From positions 1 to 6,236 of the forward strand of contig SKIC01000175.1 of assembly GCA_007116685.1 (NCBI GenBank): a stretch of 6,236 bases of DNA. Direction: 5' to 3'. This stretch comes from Balneolales bacterium. GTDB taxonomy: Bacteria > Bacteroidota > Rhodothermia > Balneolales > Natronogracilivirgulaceae. The stretch's first letter is position 1, and each line of letters opens with the position of its first letter. This document shows positions 1-6,012 of the stretch, piece after piece. Position numbers and translations under genes: made by a program. The notes beneath the pieces were generated by a model. It made no database searches. It worked only from the letters and a program-made list of their open reading frames with translations, and had not been told where the DNA came from.

Positions 1-3000
1 CAATCACCTGATGGTGCTGAAGGTATAGCCTTTGGAACGTCTTTACGTTTTTATGGAAACAGATTGTTGGTTGGCGACAATAGCAGGCACAAAGCTCATA
101 TTTATACTCGTTTACTAAATGGAGACTGGGAGCCCAGAGGTGAATTTATATTAGGTGGAGCAAGTAGCCGAGATTTTAGTAGAACTTCTCCAGCAATTGG
201 GATTTCTGACAATAGTGTAGTTTTAGGAAATAATAATTCACTGGATGGTCGAGCGAAATACTTTGAGTATGAAACAGACTTTCCAGTATTAGCCTACTAT
301 AACAATGCCTTGCCTAATGCTGTTGGAAACCCGACGATATCTTGGTTTCGTCTGTTTAACTTTTACACTCCGGGCTTTTTTACTTCCGGAAGAACCTCGC
401 AAGGTGCAGAAACCAGAATGTATGCTACTCCTAATCCAGGTCAAGCCAATATCTTCGATGAAGATGGGGTTTTTGTAACGGATTTACATGCTGCAAATGG
501 AGGTATAAACTGGCTAAATTTGGATGAGGGCGAACCAATCGTCATGATTTCAGGCTTTCCTAGTAATATATCCAATCCAGCGGAAGCTCGATTAATGAGA
601 AGTGGAAATCCTTTTCAGGAAATTAGCTCTAACCTACCTCAAATTGCCGGAGTTTCTGCCTGGGCTGATCTTACAGGAAACGGAAAAAAAGATTTGGTTC
701 TGTCAGGATTTAAAGGAGTAAATACTAGCCCGGAAAGGGTAACTCGAATTCTAGCACATACTGGTGATTTTCAATTTGAAGAAATCGAAGTACCTGGTAT
801 GACACAGGGTGCTGCAGCCGCAGTATTTATCGAAGATTTCTTTAAAAGAGGGAAAAAAGACATTCTATTGGTTGGAGTTAGCGGAGCTTTTAGTGGAAAT
901 CAAAATATTTACCTTCGAAATCTAGGAAACGGCCAATTTGAGGTAGAAGAAAATGAACTAACATATTCTGGGAATACAATAATCAATAGTGCCGTTATTG
1001 GTGACATTACTAACAATGGGTATCCGGATATTGTTATGGGCGGTTGGGCTGATAATAGTGAAACACCACTTGGGTACTGGTTTAATAACGGAGACGGTAC
1101 TTTTGGTAGAATCAACTTTTGGCCAACACCACTTTGGAGAAGTTTTTCTGTGAGTATGCAATTGGTTGATATAACCAATAATGGCAGACTGGATCTGATT
1201 TACAACGCCGATAGTTTCACAGAAGAGCGTGGTAAAACATTCATGGTAGAGAATCGTCTTAATGAGGATGGTTCCGTTTCCTATTTACTGTCTGAACCAC
1301 TTCTTCCGGCACCTGTTAGAGGTCGTTTGAAAGCCGGAGATATGACAGGCGATGGAAAAGTCGAAATGGTGGCTTTGGGTACAGATGAACTTGGTAACTC
1401 CGTATTTCGGTCTTATGAAAACCTGAGACCCACTCAGATGTATGACCGACCATCAACTGTAGAAAATGTTGGTTTTACAATAAATAAAAATGGTCGTTTG
1501 GCAATTCGCTGGGATGCGGCATCTGATGATATAGCACAGAGCCAGTCTTTAACCTATAATGTTAGTATTACAGAGCCGGGTGCTTCCGAACAATTTAGTA
1601 GCATATTGCAGCCGAATGCATTTCCAACCGGACGGTTATATGAAAATAAACCAGGAAATGCCGGGTGGAATACAGAGTTTGAAATGCCACACTTGCCTAA
1701 CGATGTAGAGACAGTGCAGGTAAGAGTATCAGCCATAAATCATCATGGCGATAACTCAACGTATTCTGCTGCTGCAGTATGGCGAACAGACAACCGCTTG
1801 TTGCAATTAAGCAATGTGAATACACCGTTATCCAGAGGGCGTTCATTTCCGGCTTGGGTCGACGTTAATGCAAATGGCAACTTTGGTTTGGCTGTAGAGA
1901 ACTGGAATACGGCCAATAGTTCAAGCAATAGTATATCGGTTTTTGAATTCTCAGATGGAGTTTTTGAGGATTTAGGAATTGAAATTTCTGCCTTGGATGG
2001 CATCTGGGCTGATTTTACAAATAATGGTTATCCTGATGTAATGGCTAATTCCGGCGACAGATTACGACTGTGGGAAAATACAGAAGGTAGTTTTAGCGGT
2101 TCAACACAGGAAATTGAAGTAGAAATCAATATGATGCTTCCTGCAGACCTAAATAACAATGGTCTGACTGATATTGTTATTGCAAATGGCTCATTTGTTG
2201 ATGATGACTCTAGTGCTGTCTTGTTGAATATGGGTGATGGTACATTTGAGTATTCAGATGCAATTTTACCTCCTGCACTTAGAATTGATGTTGCTGATTA
2301 CAATAAAAATGGCTGCATGGATTTACTGGTCTCAACTATTGATTCTGGAGATGATGCAGAATATGTAATCGTTTATGAGAACAATTGTATGGGTCATTTT
2401 CTAGCCGCAGATACTGTTCTAACCTACGCTGGAATTGGGGAAGCTTATTGGGCTGACTTTACCGGAAATGGTTATCCGGATGTAAGCATAATGGCTACTC
2501 AAGAAGGATCTAATTCCGATTTTCGAATTGCACTTTTTGCAAATAACGGTACTGCAGGTTTTGAGCATGTTGAAACATATAATGGTTTCGGCTTTAATAA
2601 GCCCCATTGGATCGATATTACCGGAAACGGCTATCTTGATTTGATTATAAATGAGGCAAAAGGTCAAGGTGCAAGAACCACCGCTTTATTGAATAACGGG
2701 AATAGTGAATTTGATTTCGTTGAAAATATCGGTCTTGAAGAATATCGTGACGGTATGTTGATAGGAGCTGATGTATTCCGTTCAGGTGTTGCGGATTTGT
2801 ATGCCGTTGGTATGCAAGGAAATTCCAGAGCCGCCAATTTTTATCGAAACTTTTCTGCTGCTCCCTATCAGCCAGCATCTGCACCTGGTAACTTGAATGC
2901 CGAATTAGACGATGATTTATCCGTGGTTCTAACTTGGTCTCCAGGTGAGGAAGAAGGAAGTACTCCTAATTCAGGGTTAACTTACAATTTGCGAGTTGGA

Positions 3001-3504
3001 ACTGAGCCCGGTGGCAATGACATCGTAAGTGGATTGGCTTTGGAAGACGGTACGAGATTAGTAGCGCGTTCGGGTAATATGGGCGGTAGTGCAACTTTTG
3101 AACTGCATGGTTTAGAACCAAATACCACATATTACTGGAGTGTTCAGGCAATTGATAATATTTTCAACGGATCTGAATTTGCCGAAGAGCAAAGCTTTTC
3201 TTCTACAGGAACTTCAACCGAAACTTCTGAGGAATTACCAAAAGAAATCATGTTGAGTCAGAATTATCCTAATCCATTTAACCCAACTACACAGATTGAT
3301 TTCGCACTGCCTTCAGAAAGTCATATCCAAATTTCTGTTTATGATATCACGGGCAGGCGTGTAGCCGTATTAGCCAACGGTTCGTATGCCGCAGGACACC
3401 ATCAAGTGTCTTTTAACGGTGCACAACTTGCGAGTGGTTTATACCTCTATCGTTTACAAACTGATAGCGGAGTTCTAACCAGGAAAATGATGCTGATTAA
3501 GTAA
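1..3504 (+). CDS. Large FG-GAP/VCBS-repeat exoprotein with type IX sorting domain (5' partial)
   Basis: The frame is open from base 1 to the TAA at 3502-3504, giving 1167 codons with no start inside the window, so the N-terminus and signal peptide are missing. The TTG at 64 is merely an internal codon. Visible order: an FG-GAP-type segment (bases ~30-240, 'FGTSLRF', 'RLLVGD', 'SVVLGN'); a poorly recognised stretch (~250-500); a first set of blade motifs (~505-1380); an FN3-like domain (~1447-1790); a second set of seven blade motifs (~1846-2820); another FN3-like domain (~2872-3205, with 'NTTYYWSVQAID'); a Thr/Glu/Ser-rich linker; and a C-terminal type IX sorting domain (3250-3501). Blade motifs follow D-x-[TN]-x-[ND]-G-x-x-D, the likely calcium-binding loop of integrin-like beta-propellers. 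From family knowledge it should be exported by Sec, then passed to the surface or medium by the type IX system. The ligand is unknown; adhesion or polymer binding is a guess. No enzymatic motif was recognised. The family call is firm, the function is not. Confidence 0.93.
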   Translation, partial: QSPDGAEGIAFGTSLRFYGNRLLVGDNSRHKAHIYTRLLNGDWEPRGEFILGGASSRDFSRTSPAIGISDNSVVLGNNNSLDGRAKYFEYETDFPVLAYYNNALPNAVGNPTISWFRLFNFYTPGFFTSGRTSQGAETRMYATPNPGQANIFDEDGVFVTDLHAANGGINWLNLDEGEPIVMISGFPSNISNPAEARLMRSGNPFQEISSNLPQIAGVSAWADLTGNGKKDLVLSGFKGVNTSPERVTRILAHTGDFQFEEIEVPGMTQGAAAAVFIEDFFKRGKKDILLVGVSGAFSGNQNIYLRNLGNGQFEVEENELTYSGNTIINSAVIGDITNNGYPDIVMGGWADNSETPLGYWFNNGDGTFGRINFWPTPLWRSFSVSMQLVDITNNGRLDLIYNADSFTEERGKTFMVENRLNEDGSVSYLLSEPLLPAPVRGRLKAGDMTGDGKVEMVALGTDELGNSVFRSYENLRPTQMYDRPSTVENVGFTINKNGRLAIRWDAASDDIAQSQSLTYNVSITEPGASEQFSSILQPNAFPTGRLYENKPGNAGWNTEFEMPHLPNDVETVQVRVSAINHHGDNSTYSAAAVWRTDNRLLQLSNVNTPLSRGRSFPAWVDVNANGNFGLAVENWNTANSSSNSISVFEFSDGVFEDLGIEISALDGIWADFTNNGYPDVMANSGDRLRLWENTEGSFSGSTQEIEVEINMMLPADLNNNGLTDIVIANGSFVDDDSSAVLLNMGDGTFEYSDAILPPALRIDVADYNKNGCMDLLVSTIDSGDDAEYVIVYENNCMGHFLAADTVLTYAGIGEAYWADFTGNGYPDVSIMATQEGSNSDFRIALFANNGTAGFEHVETYNGFGFNKPHWIDITGNGYLDLIINEAKGQGARTTALLNNGNSEFDFVENIGLEEYRDGMLIGADVFRSGVADLYAVGMQGNSRAANFYRNFSAAPYQPASAPGNLNAELDDDLSVVLTWSPGEEEGSTPNSGLTYNLRVGTEPGGNDIVSGLALEDGTRLVARSGNMGGSATFELHGLEPNTTYYWSVQAIDNIFNGSEFAEEQSFSSTGTSTETSEELPKEIMLSQNYPNPFNPTTQIDFALPSESHIQISVYDITGRRVAVLANGSYAAGHHQVSFNGAQLASGLYLYRLQTDSGVLTRKMMLIK
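505..1380 (+). repeat. First propeller block: five VCBS/FG-GAP-like blades plus one degenerate
   Basis: Five copies of a blade core lie at a regular 55-57 residue spacing. The first Asp of the metal-loop position falls at bases 667 (ADLTGNGKKDL), 835 (EDFFKRGKKDI), 1003 (GDITNNGYPDI), 1168 (VDITNNGRLDL) and 1339 (GDMTGDGKVEM). A degenerate copy sits about 50 residues earlier, near 517 (LNLDEGEPIVM), without the Asp/Gly pattern. Copies 2 and 5 have lost parts of the acidic pattern (KRG; final Asp replaced by Glu), so not all would bind calcium equally. A six- or seven-bladed propeller is inferred from the periodicity. Confidence 0.8.
1447..1790 (+). other. FN3-like domain 1 between the two propeller blocks
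   Basis: This segment of the large exoprotein lacks blade motifs. It has the outline of a fibronectin type III domain: a 'RLAIRWDAASDD' strand near the start (W at about 1510), a 'LTYNVSI' strand, and a late 'VQVRVSAINHHGD' strand that resembles the FN3 'Y.v.V.A.n..G.s' signature. It probably works as a rigid spacer between the propellers. The assignment rests on pattern only; another Ig-like fold is possible. Confidence 0.6.
1846..2820 (+). repeat. Second propeller block: seven VCBS/FG-GAP-like blades
   Basis: Seven blade cores repeat every 45-53 residues. The first Asp of each loop is at bases 1861 (VDVNANGNFGL), 2011 (ADFTNNGYPDV), 2146 (ADLNNNGLTDI), 2296 (ADYNKNGCMDL), 2455 (ADFTGNGYPDV), 2614 (IDITGNGYLDL) and 2770 (ADVFRSGVADL). 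The number fits a complete seven-bladed beta-propeller of the integrin-alpha type. Blades 2 and 5 are nearly identical in their loops, while blades 1 and 7 are the most degenerate, as is common at the closure of a propeller. Most loops carry Asn rather than the usual Asp before the Gly. The fold is inferred. Confidence 0.82.
2872..3205 (+). other. FN3-like domain 2 before the sorting domain
   Basis: The start 'PASAPGNLNAEL' and 'VVLTWSPGEEEG' (W at about 2935) is the typical opening of a fibronectin type III domain in bacterial exoproteins. 'LTYNLRVGTEPG' and 'LEPNTTYYWSVQAID' (about 3112-3156) match the central and late strands. It is followed by a Thr/Ser/Glu-rich linker leading to the type IX signal. 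Domain 1 between the propellers looks like a more diverged copy of the same module. Confidence 0.8.
3250..3501 (+). other. Type IX secretion C-terminal sorting domain (type A)
   Basis: The last ~84 residues begin with 'MLSQNYPNPFNPTTQIDFALP', continue with 'ISVYDITGRRVAVL' and 'LASGLYLYRLQTD', and end with 'LTRKMMLIK'. The NYPNPFNP box, the YD-x-x-GR-x-V box, the S-G-x-Y-x-Y-R box and the basic end are the hallmarks of the type A Por/T9SS sorting domain, which is recognised by the outer-membrane translocon and usually removed on secretion. Its wording is what points to a Balneolaceae-like host. Confidence 0.96.
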
Positions 3505-3534
3505 AAGTCAGTCTGAAATATTAAACAGATTACT

Positions 3535-3571
3535 AAATGCGAGTACCAGTAAAAAGGTGCTCGCATTTTTT
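3535..3571 (+). terminator. Intrinsic terminator of the large exoprotein gene
   Basis: A 13-bp stem (arms 3535-3547 and 3556-3568) pairs throughout, with one T-G wobble, around an 8-base loop (AGTAAAAA). The GC-rich core is GCGAG with CTCGC. A run of six T follows the last stem A (3566-3571). It begins about 30 bases after the stop codon at 3504, the expected distance for a rho-independent terminator. It separates the upstream gene from the glycosidase. Confidence 0.88.
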
Positions 3572-3651
3572 AATTTATCCATCGATAGTTATTTAAAAGA
3601 GAAACACAAATAGCCACTGACTCAAATCAACTGAATTGAATATAGGTATAT

Positions 3652-3673
3652 GCCATACATTCAGATGTATGGC
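3652..3673. promoter_or_regulatory. Perfect 22-bp palindrome, candidate operator 1
   Basis: GCCATACAT and ATGTATGGC are exact reverse complements separated by TCAG. There is no T-run behind it, so it is not a terminator. It ends 4 bases before a TATAAT (3678-3683) and would overlap the -35/spacer part of a promoter using that box, which fits a dimeric repressor or activator site. The likely controlled gene is the GH13 glycosidase downstream. The binding protein is unknown; a sugar-responsive regulator is a guess. Confidence 0.4.
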
Positions 3674-3713
3674 GAAGTATAATGTTTTGAAATGAAATCA
3701 GTTCTGCTATAAA

Positions 3714-3735
3714 ATTGTTTTGGGTTCAAAACAAT
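3714..3735. promoter_or_regulatory. Perfect 22-bp palindrome, candidate operator 2
   Basis: ATTGTTTTG and CAAAACAAT are exact reverse complements around GGTT. It has the same 9-4-9 layout as the palindrome at 3652-3673, but the half-site sequence is different. The bases that follow (ACAAATGC) are not a T-run, so termination is unlikely. It contains a TTG that could serve as a Bacteroidota -33 element, with a weak -7-like TATTTCTA at 3744. An operator overlapping the glycosidase promoter is the simplest reading; a leader RNA hairpin is the alternative. Confidence 0.38.
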
Positions 3736-3828
3736 ACAAATGCTATTTCTAAAAATAGAAGAAGCTTTTACTACAAATATCTAACTGTGGTATATTATTT
3801 TTAAACTCCTAAAAAAGCCTCGTGTAAT

Positions 3829-3891
3829 ATGCTGTACCTCCTAATATTACTTTTTGCTCATTTCTTTCTGATACCTAACCAGGCAAATTCT
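3829..3891 (+). other. Sec signal peptide of the GH13 enzyme
   Basis: Residues 1-21 run from MLYLLILLFAHFFLIP to an A-N-S end, matching the small-x-small rule for signal peptidase I, with Gln at +1. The hydrophobic core is good, but there is no Lys or Arg before it, which is atypical. No in-frame ATG, GTG or TTG occurs between the TAA at 3802 and the ATG at 3829, so a longer, positively charged start is not available by normal initiation. Confidence 0.75.
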
Positions 3892-5646
3892 CAATCAGGC
3901 GAAAACGTACCTGAATGGGCGCAAAATGTGATTTGGTATCAAATCTTCCCTGAGCGTTTTAGGGATGGTGATCCTTCCAATAACCCCACACTGGATCGAA
4001 TTTGGACACCCGGGACCTGGGACTTAGGAGCCCCTGATGGCTGGGAAATCAGTCCGTGGACAAGTGACTGGTATCAAAGACCGGATTGGGAGCAAAGAAT
4101 TGGCCCTCGTTTTTTTGATTCTGTTTTTTCACGACGATATGGCGGCGATTTACAGGGAGTAATCGATAAATTAGATTATCTGCAAGAACTCGGAATCACG
4201 GGGATATATTTCAACCCAATCTTTGATGCCGTATCGCTTCATAAATATGATGCATCAACGTTTCATCATATTGATCGATTTTTCGGACCTGATCCTGTAG
4301 GTGATTTGGAAATTATGCTTTCCCAAGATCCCGCAGATCCTTCAACATGGCAGTGGACTTCCGCAGATTTATTATTTTTAGAATTACTGGAAAAAGCCGC
4401 TGAACGTGATATCAGAATTATAATAGATGGCGTTTGGAATCACACAGGTCGAGATTTTTGGGCATTCCGCGATATCATTGAAAATGGCGAAGATTCAGCA
4501 TTTTCTGATTGGTATAAAATCAAAACCTTTTCGGATGATTATGATATTGGTTTCGATTACGATGGTTGGTGGGGTTATAAAGGACTGCCGGAGTTTACAG
4601 AAGTTGGTGATAATCTTCACGAAGACGTAAAACAGCATATTTTTGATGTTACAGAGCGATGGATGGCACCAAACGGAGATGTTTCTAAGGGCATTGCCGG
4701 ATGGCGCTTGGATGTAGCTGAAGAAGTAGGACTCGGCTTTTGGAGAGACTGGCACGCTCATGTCAGAGCGATAAACCCCGATGCTTTCACAGTTGCTGAG
4801 GTTTGGGGAGATGGTGCAAGAGAGTTGATTGCATATGATTTATTTGATGCCGTAATGAATTACCGCTGGACCTATCCCACTCACACATTTTTCATTCATC
4901 AAACCATATCTGCAAGTGATTTGATTGGCAGGATGGATAGTCTTCGAGCAGAATTTCCTGCATCCGTAAATTTGAGTTTACAAAACCTTATGGATAGCCA
5001 CGATACAGAGCGACTGGCATCCATGATTGTGAATGCTGACAAAGCGTATAAAGAAGGTTCACGGCTTAACTCCATTGAGCATGGCATGCACTACGATGTA
5101 CGCAAGCCAAGAGATGAAGAATGGGATTTGCTCAAATTAATCGCCTTATTTCAATTTACTTACAAGGGTTCTCCAATGGTTTACCATGGTACAGAAGCCG
5201 GAATGTGGGGCGCTGATGATCCTGATGATCGCAAACCAATGGTGTGGCCTGATTTGGATTATGATGACGAAGTCAATCATCCATTTGGCATGCAAAGACC
5301 ACGTGACCCCGTCGTTTTTAAGCAAGAATTATATGAATGGTATAGCCAATTAGCATCGATTAGAAATTCCAATTCAGCAATTCAAACCGGTAACTTACGA
5401 TTCGTGTATCATAATGACGATGCAAAAGTTTTTGCCTTTATTAGAACTGCCGAAAATGGTGAAATTGCACTTGTACTCATAAATAGAGGCGAGGAAACCT
5501 ATCGTTTTAAATTAGGCCGGGAGCAAGGAGTAGTTTTACCGAGAAGATTAGAGGCTAATATTTCCGGTAGTTCGGAGCGAATAAGAAGAGGACAATTGCA
5601 ATTTGATCTTGCTCCGGTTTCGGGAGAAGTATTTACAAATCCCTAA
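3829..5646 (+). CDS. Secreted GH13 alpha-amylase-family glycosidase (cyclomaltodextrinase/neopullulanase-like)
   Basis: A complete 605-residue enzyme expected to cut alpha-1,4-glucosidic bonds with retention, probably in maltodextrins, cyclodextrins or pullulan. Residues 1-21 form a hydrophobic Sec signal with a likely cut at ANS|Q; there is no lipobox Cys. The TIM barrel begins at 'VIWYQIFPERF' (34-44), followed by YGGDL (104-108) and NPIF (129-132). Conserved regions: I DGVWNH (200-205), V GLPEF (252-256), II GWRLD with nucleophile D295 and R293, III VAEVWG with acid/base E324, IV SHDTER with D392. The catalytic triad is intact. The last ~100 residues form the usual beta-sandwich domain C. 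An N-terminal CBM34-type domain, typical of neopullulanases, is absent, and a Trp-rich insert occupies 59-87. There is no cysteine and no type IX domain, so it is probably periplasmic. ATG 3829 is the only usable start after the in-frame TAA at 3802-3804. Exact substrate unresolved. Confidence 0.93.
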   Translation: MLYLLILLFAHFFLIPNQANSQSGENVPEWAQNVIWYQIFPERFRDGDPSNNPTLDRIWTPGTWDLGAPDGWEISPWTSDWYQRPDWEQRIGPRFFDSVFSRRYGGDLQGVIDKLDYLQELGITGIYFNPIFDAVSLHKYDASTFHHIDRFFGPDPVGDLEIMLSQDPADPSTWQWTSADLLFLELLEKAAERDIRIIIDGVWNHTGRDFWAFRDIIENGEDSAFSDWYKIKTFSDDYDIGFDYDGWWGYKGLPEFTEVGDNLHEDVKQHIFDVTERWMAPNGDVSKGIAGWRLDVAEEVGLGFWRDWHAHVRAINPDAFTVAEVWGDGARELIAYDLFDAVMNYRWTYPTHTFFIHQTISASDLIGRMDSLRAEFPASVNLSLQNLMDSHDTERLASMIVNADKAYKEGSRLNSIEHGMHYDVRKPRDEEWDLLKLIALFQFTYKGSPMVYHGTEAGMWGADDPDDRKPMVWPDLDYDDEVNHPFGMQRPRDPVVFKQELYEWYSQLASIRNSNSAIQTGNLRFVYHNDDAKVFAFIRTAENGEIALVLINRGEETYRFKLGREQGVVLPRRLEANISGSSERIRRGQLQFDLAPVSGEVFTNP

Positions 5647-5742
5647 GAGGCTACTTTTAGAATTTAGTTACGAAAGAAAGTCTATAGTTTACTTTATTTA
5701 TGAAGAGAAAACTTGGCACTTTCTAAGCAAATGCGAAGGAAT

Positions 5743-6012
5743 TCATCCAAACAAATCTGTATGTGTACCAGTTCTAACGAGCAATAATTCATCCTTTGAG
5801 TTGATGTAAATTAATAACCAATCAGGCTCAATATGGCATTCGCGAGTACCAGAAAAGTTACCTACCAATTTATGATCTCGGAATTTTTGCTCAAGTAATT
5901 GATCATTTGCGAGTTTTGATATCACATACTTAAAAGTCTCAAACGACTTACCTCGCTTTTTCATCTTCTTGACGTCTTTTTCAAAACGATTAGTTCTGGT
6001 TATCGTCTTCAT
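5743..6012 (-). CDS. yafQ: YafQ-family (RelE superfamily) mRNA interferase toxin
   Basis: An 89-residue protein matching the YafQ branch of RelE-type toxins, which cut mRNA on translating ribosomes. The family's catalytic set is all visible: H47 (in RDHKL), H60, D64 and W65 (in CHIEPDW), H84 and F88 (in TGTHTDLFG), corresponding to E. coli YafQ H50, H63, D67, W68, H87 and F91. The N-terminus is Lys/Arg-rich (MKTITRTNRFEKDVKKMKKR), as expected for ribosome binding. The length is normal for the family. The start ATG overlaps the stop of the upstream antitoxin by one base (TAATG on the - strand), so the pair is probably translationally coupled and shares a promoter outside the window. The gene converges on the GH13 gene, leaving 96 bases between stops. 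An active toxin is likely, since no key residue is missing. Confidence 0.93.
   Translation of the reverse strand: MKTITRTNRFEKDVKKMKKRGKSFETFKYVISKLANDQLLEQKFRDHKLVGNFSGTRECHIEPDWLLIYINSKDELLLVRTGTHTDLFG

Larger units (their letters stand above)
3572..3828. other. Intergenic leader region upstream of the GH13 gene
   Basis: This AT-rich 257-base stretch holds no credible coding frame and no RNA gene I can recognise. It carries two perfect 9-4-9 inverted repeats (3652-3673 and 3714-3735) and a smaller one (CTATTT...AAATAG, 3743-3758). There is a TATAAT at 3678-3683 without a clear -35 partner. A TTG at 3720-3722 lies 21 bases before TATTTCTA (3744-3751), which weakly resembles the Bacteroidota TTG-N(19-21)-TAnnTTTG promoter. 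No Shine-Dalgarno site precedes the start at 3829, as is common in this phylum. It most likely holds the glycosidase promoter and its operators. Confidence 0.5.

Noticed and set aside
64..66. TTG at 64 as the start of the large exoprotein
   Set aside because: The same frame is open to base 1 and encodes a continuous FG-GAP segment (FGTSLRF before, LLVGD across the site), with no signal peptide after 64.
909..3151. Several 60-89 codon frames on the - strand inside the large exoprotein gene
   Set aside because: They are antisense shadows of the strongly supported repeat protein, with no recognisable protein features.
3711..3740. T-loop-like GGGTTCAAAAC suggesting a tRNA
   Set aside because: The flanking bases do not form the 5-bp T-stem (G-A clashes), and no anticodon arm or acceptor stem is found around it; it is part of the 22-bp palindrome.
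1..5646. The large exoprotein and the glycosidase as one operon
   Set aside because: A strong intrinsic terminator and a 324-base gap with operator-like sites separate them.
5675..5724. Inverted repeat AGAAAGT/ACTTTCT between the convergent genes as a terminator
   Set aside because: Seven AT-rich pairs around a 36-base loop would be unstable, and there is no T-run at the right place on either strand.
5603..5809. A + strand 68-codon frame across the end of the glycosidase and the end of the toxin
   Set aside because: It overlaps both real genes in other frames, and the predicted protein has no recognisable domain or ribosome binding site.
3539..5852. An 11-base word, GCGAGTACCAG, shared by the terminator (3539-3549) and the toxin gene (5842-5852)
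   Set aside because: It is short, and in the toxin gene it is simply the codons for part of SGTRE; similarity outside the word fades at once.
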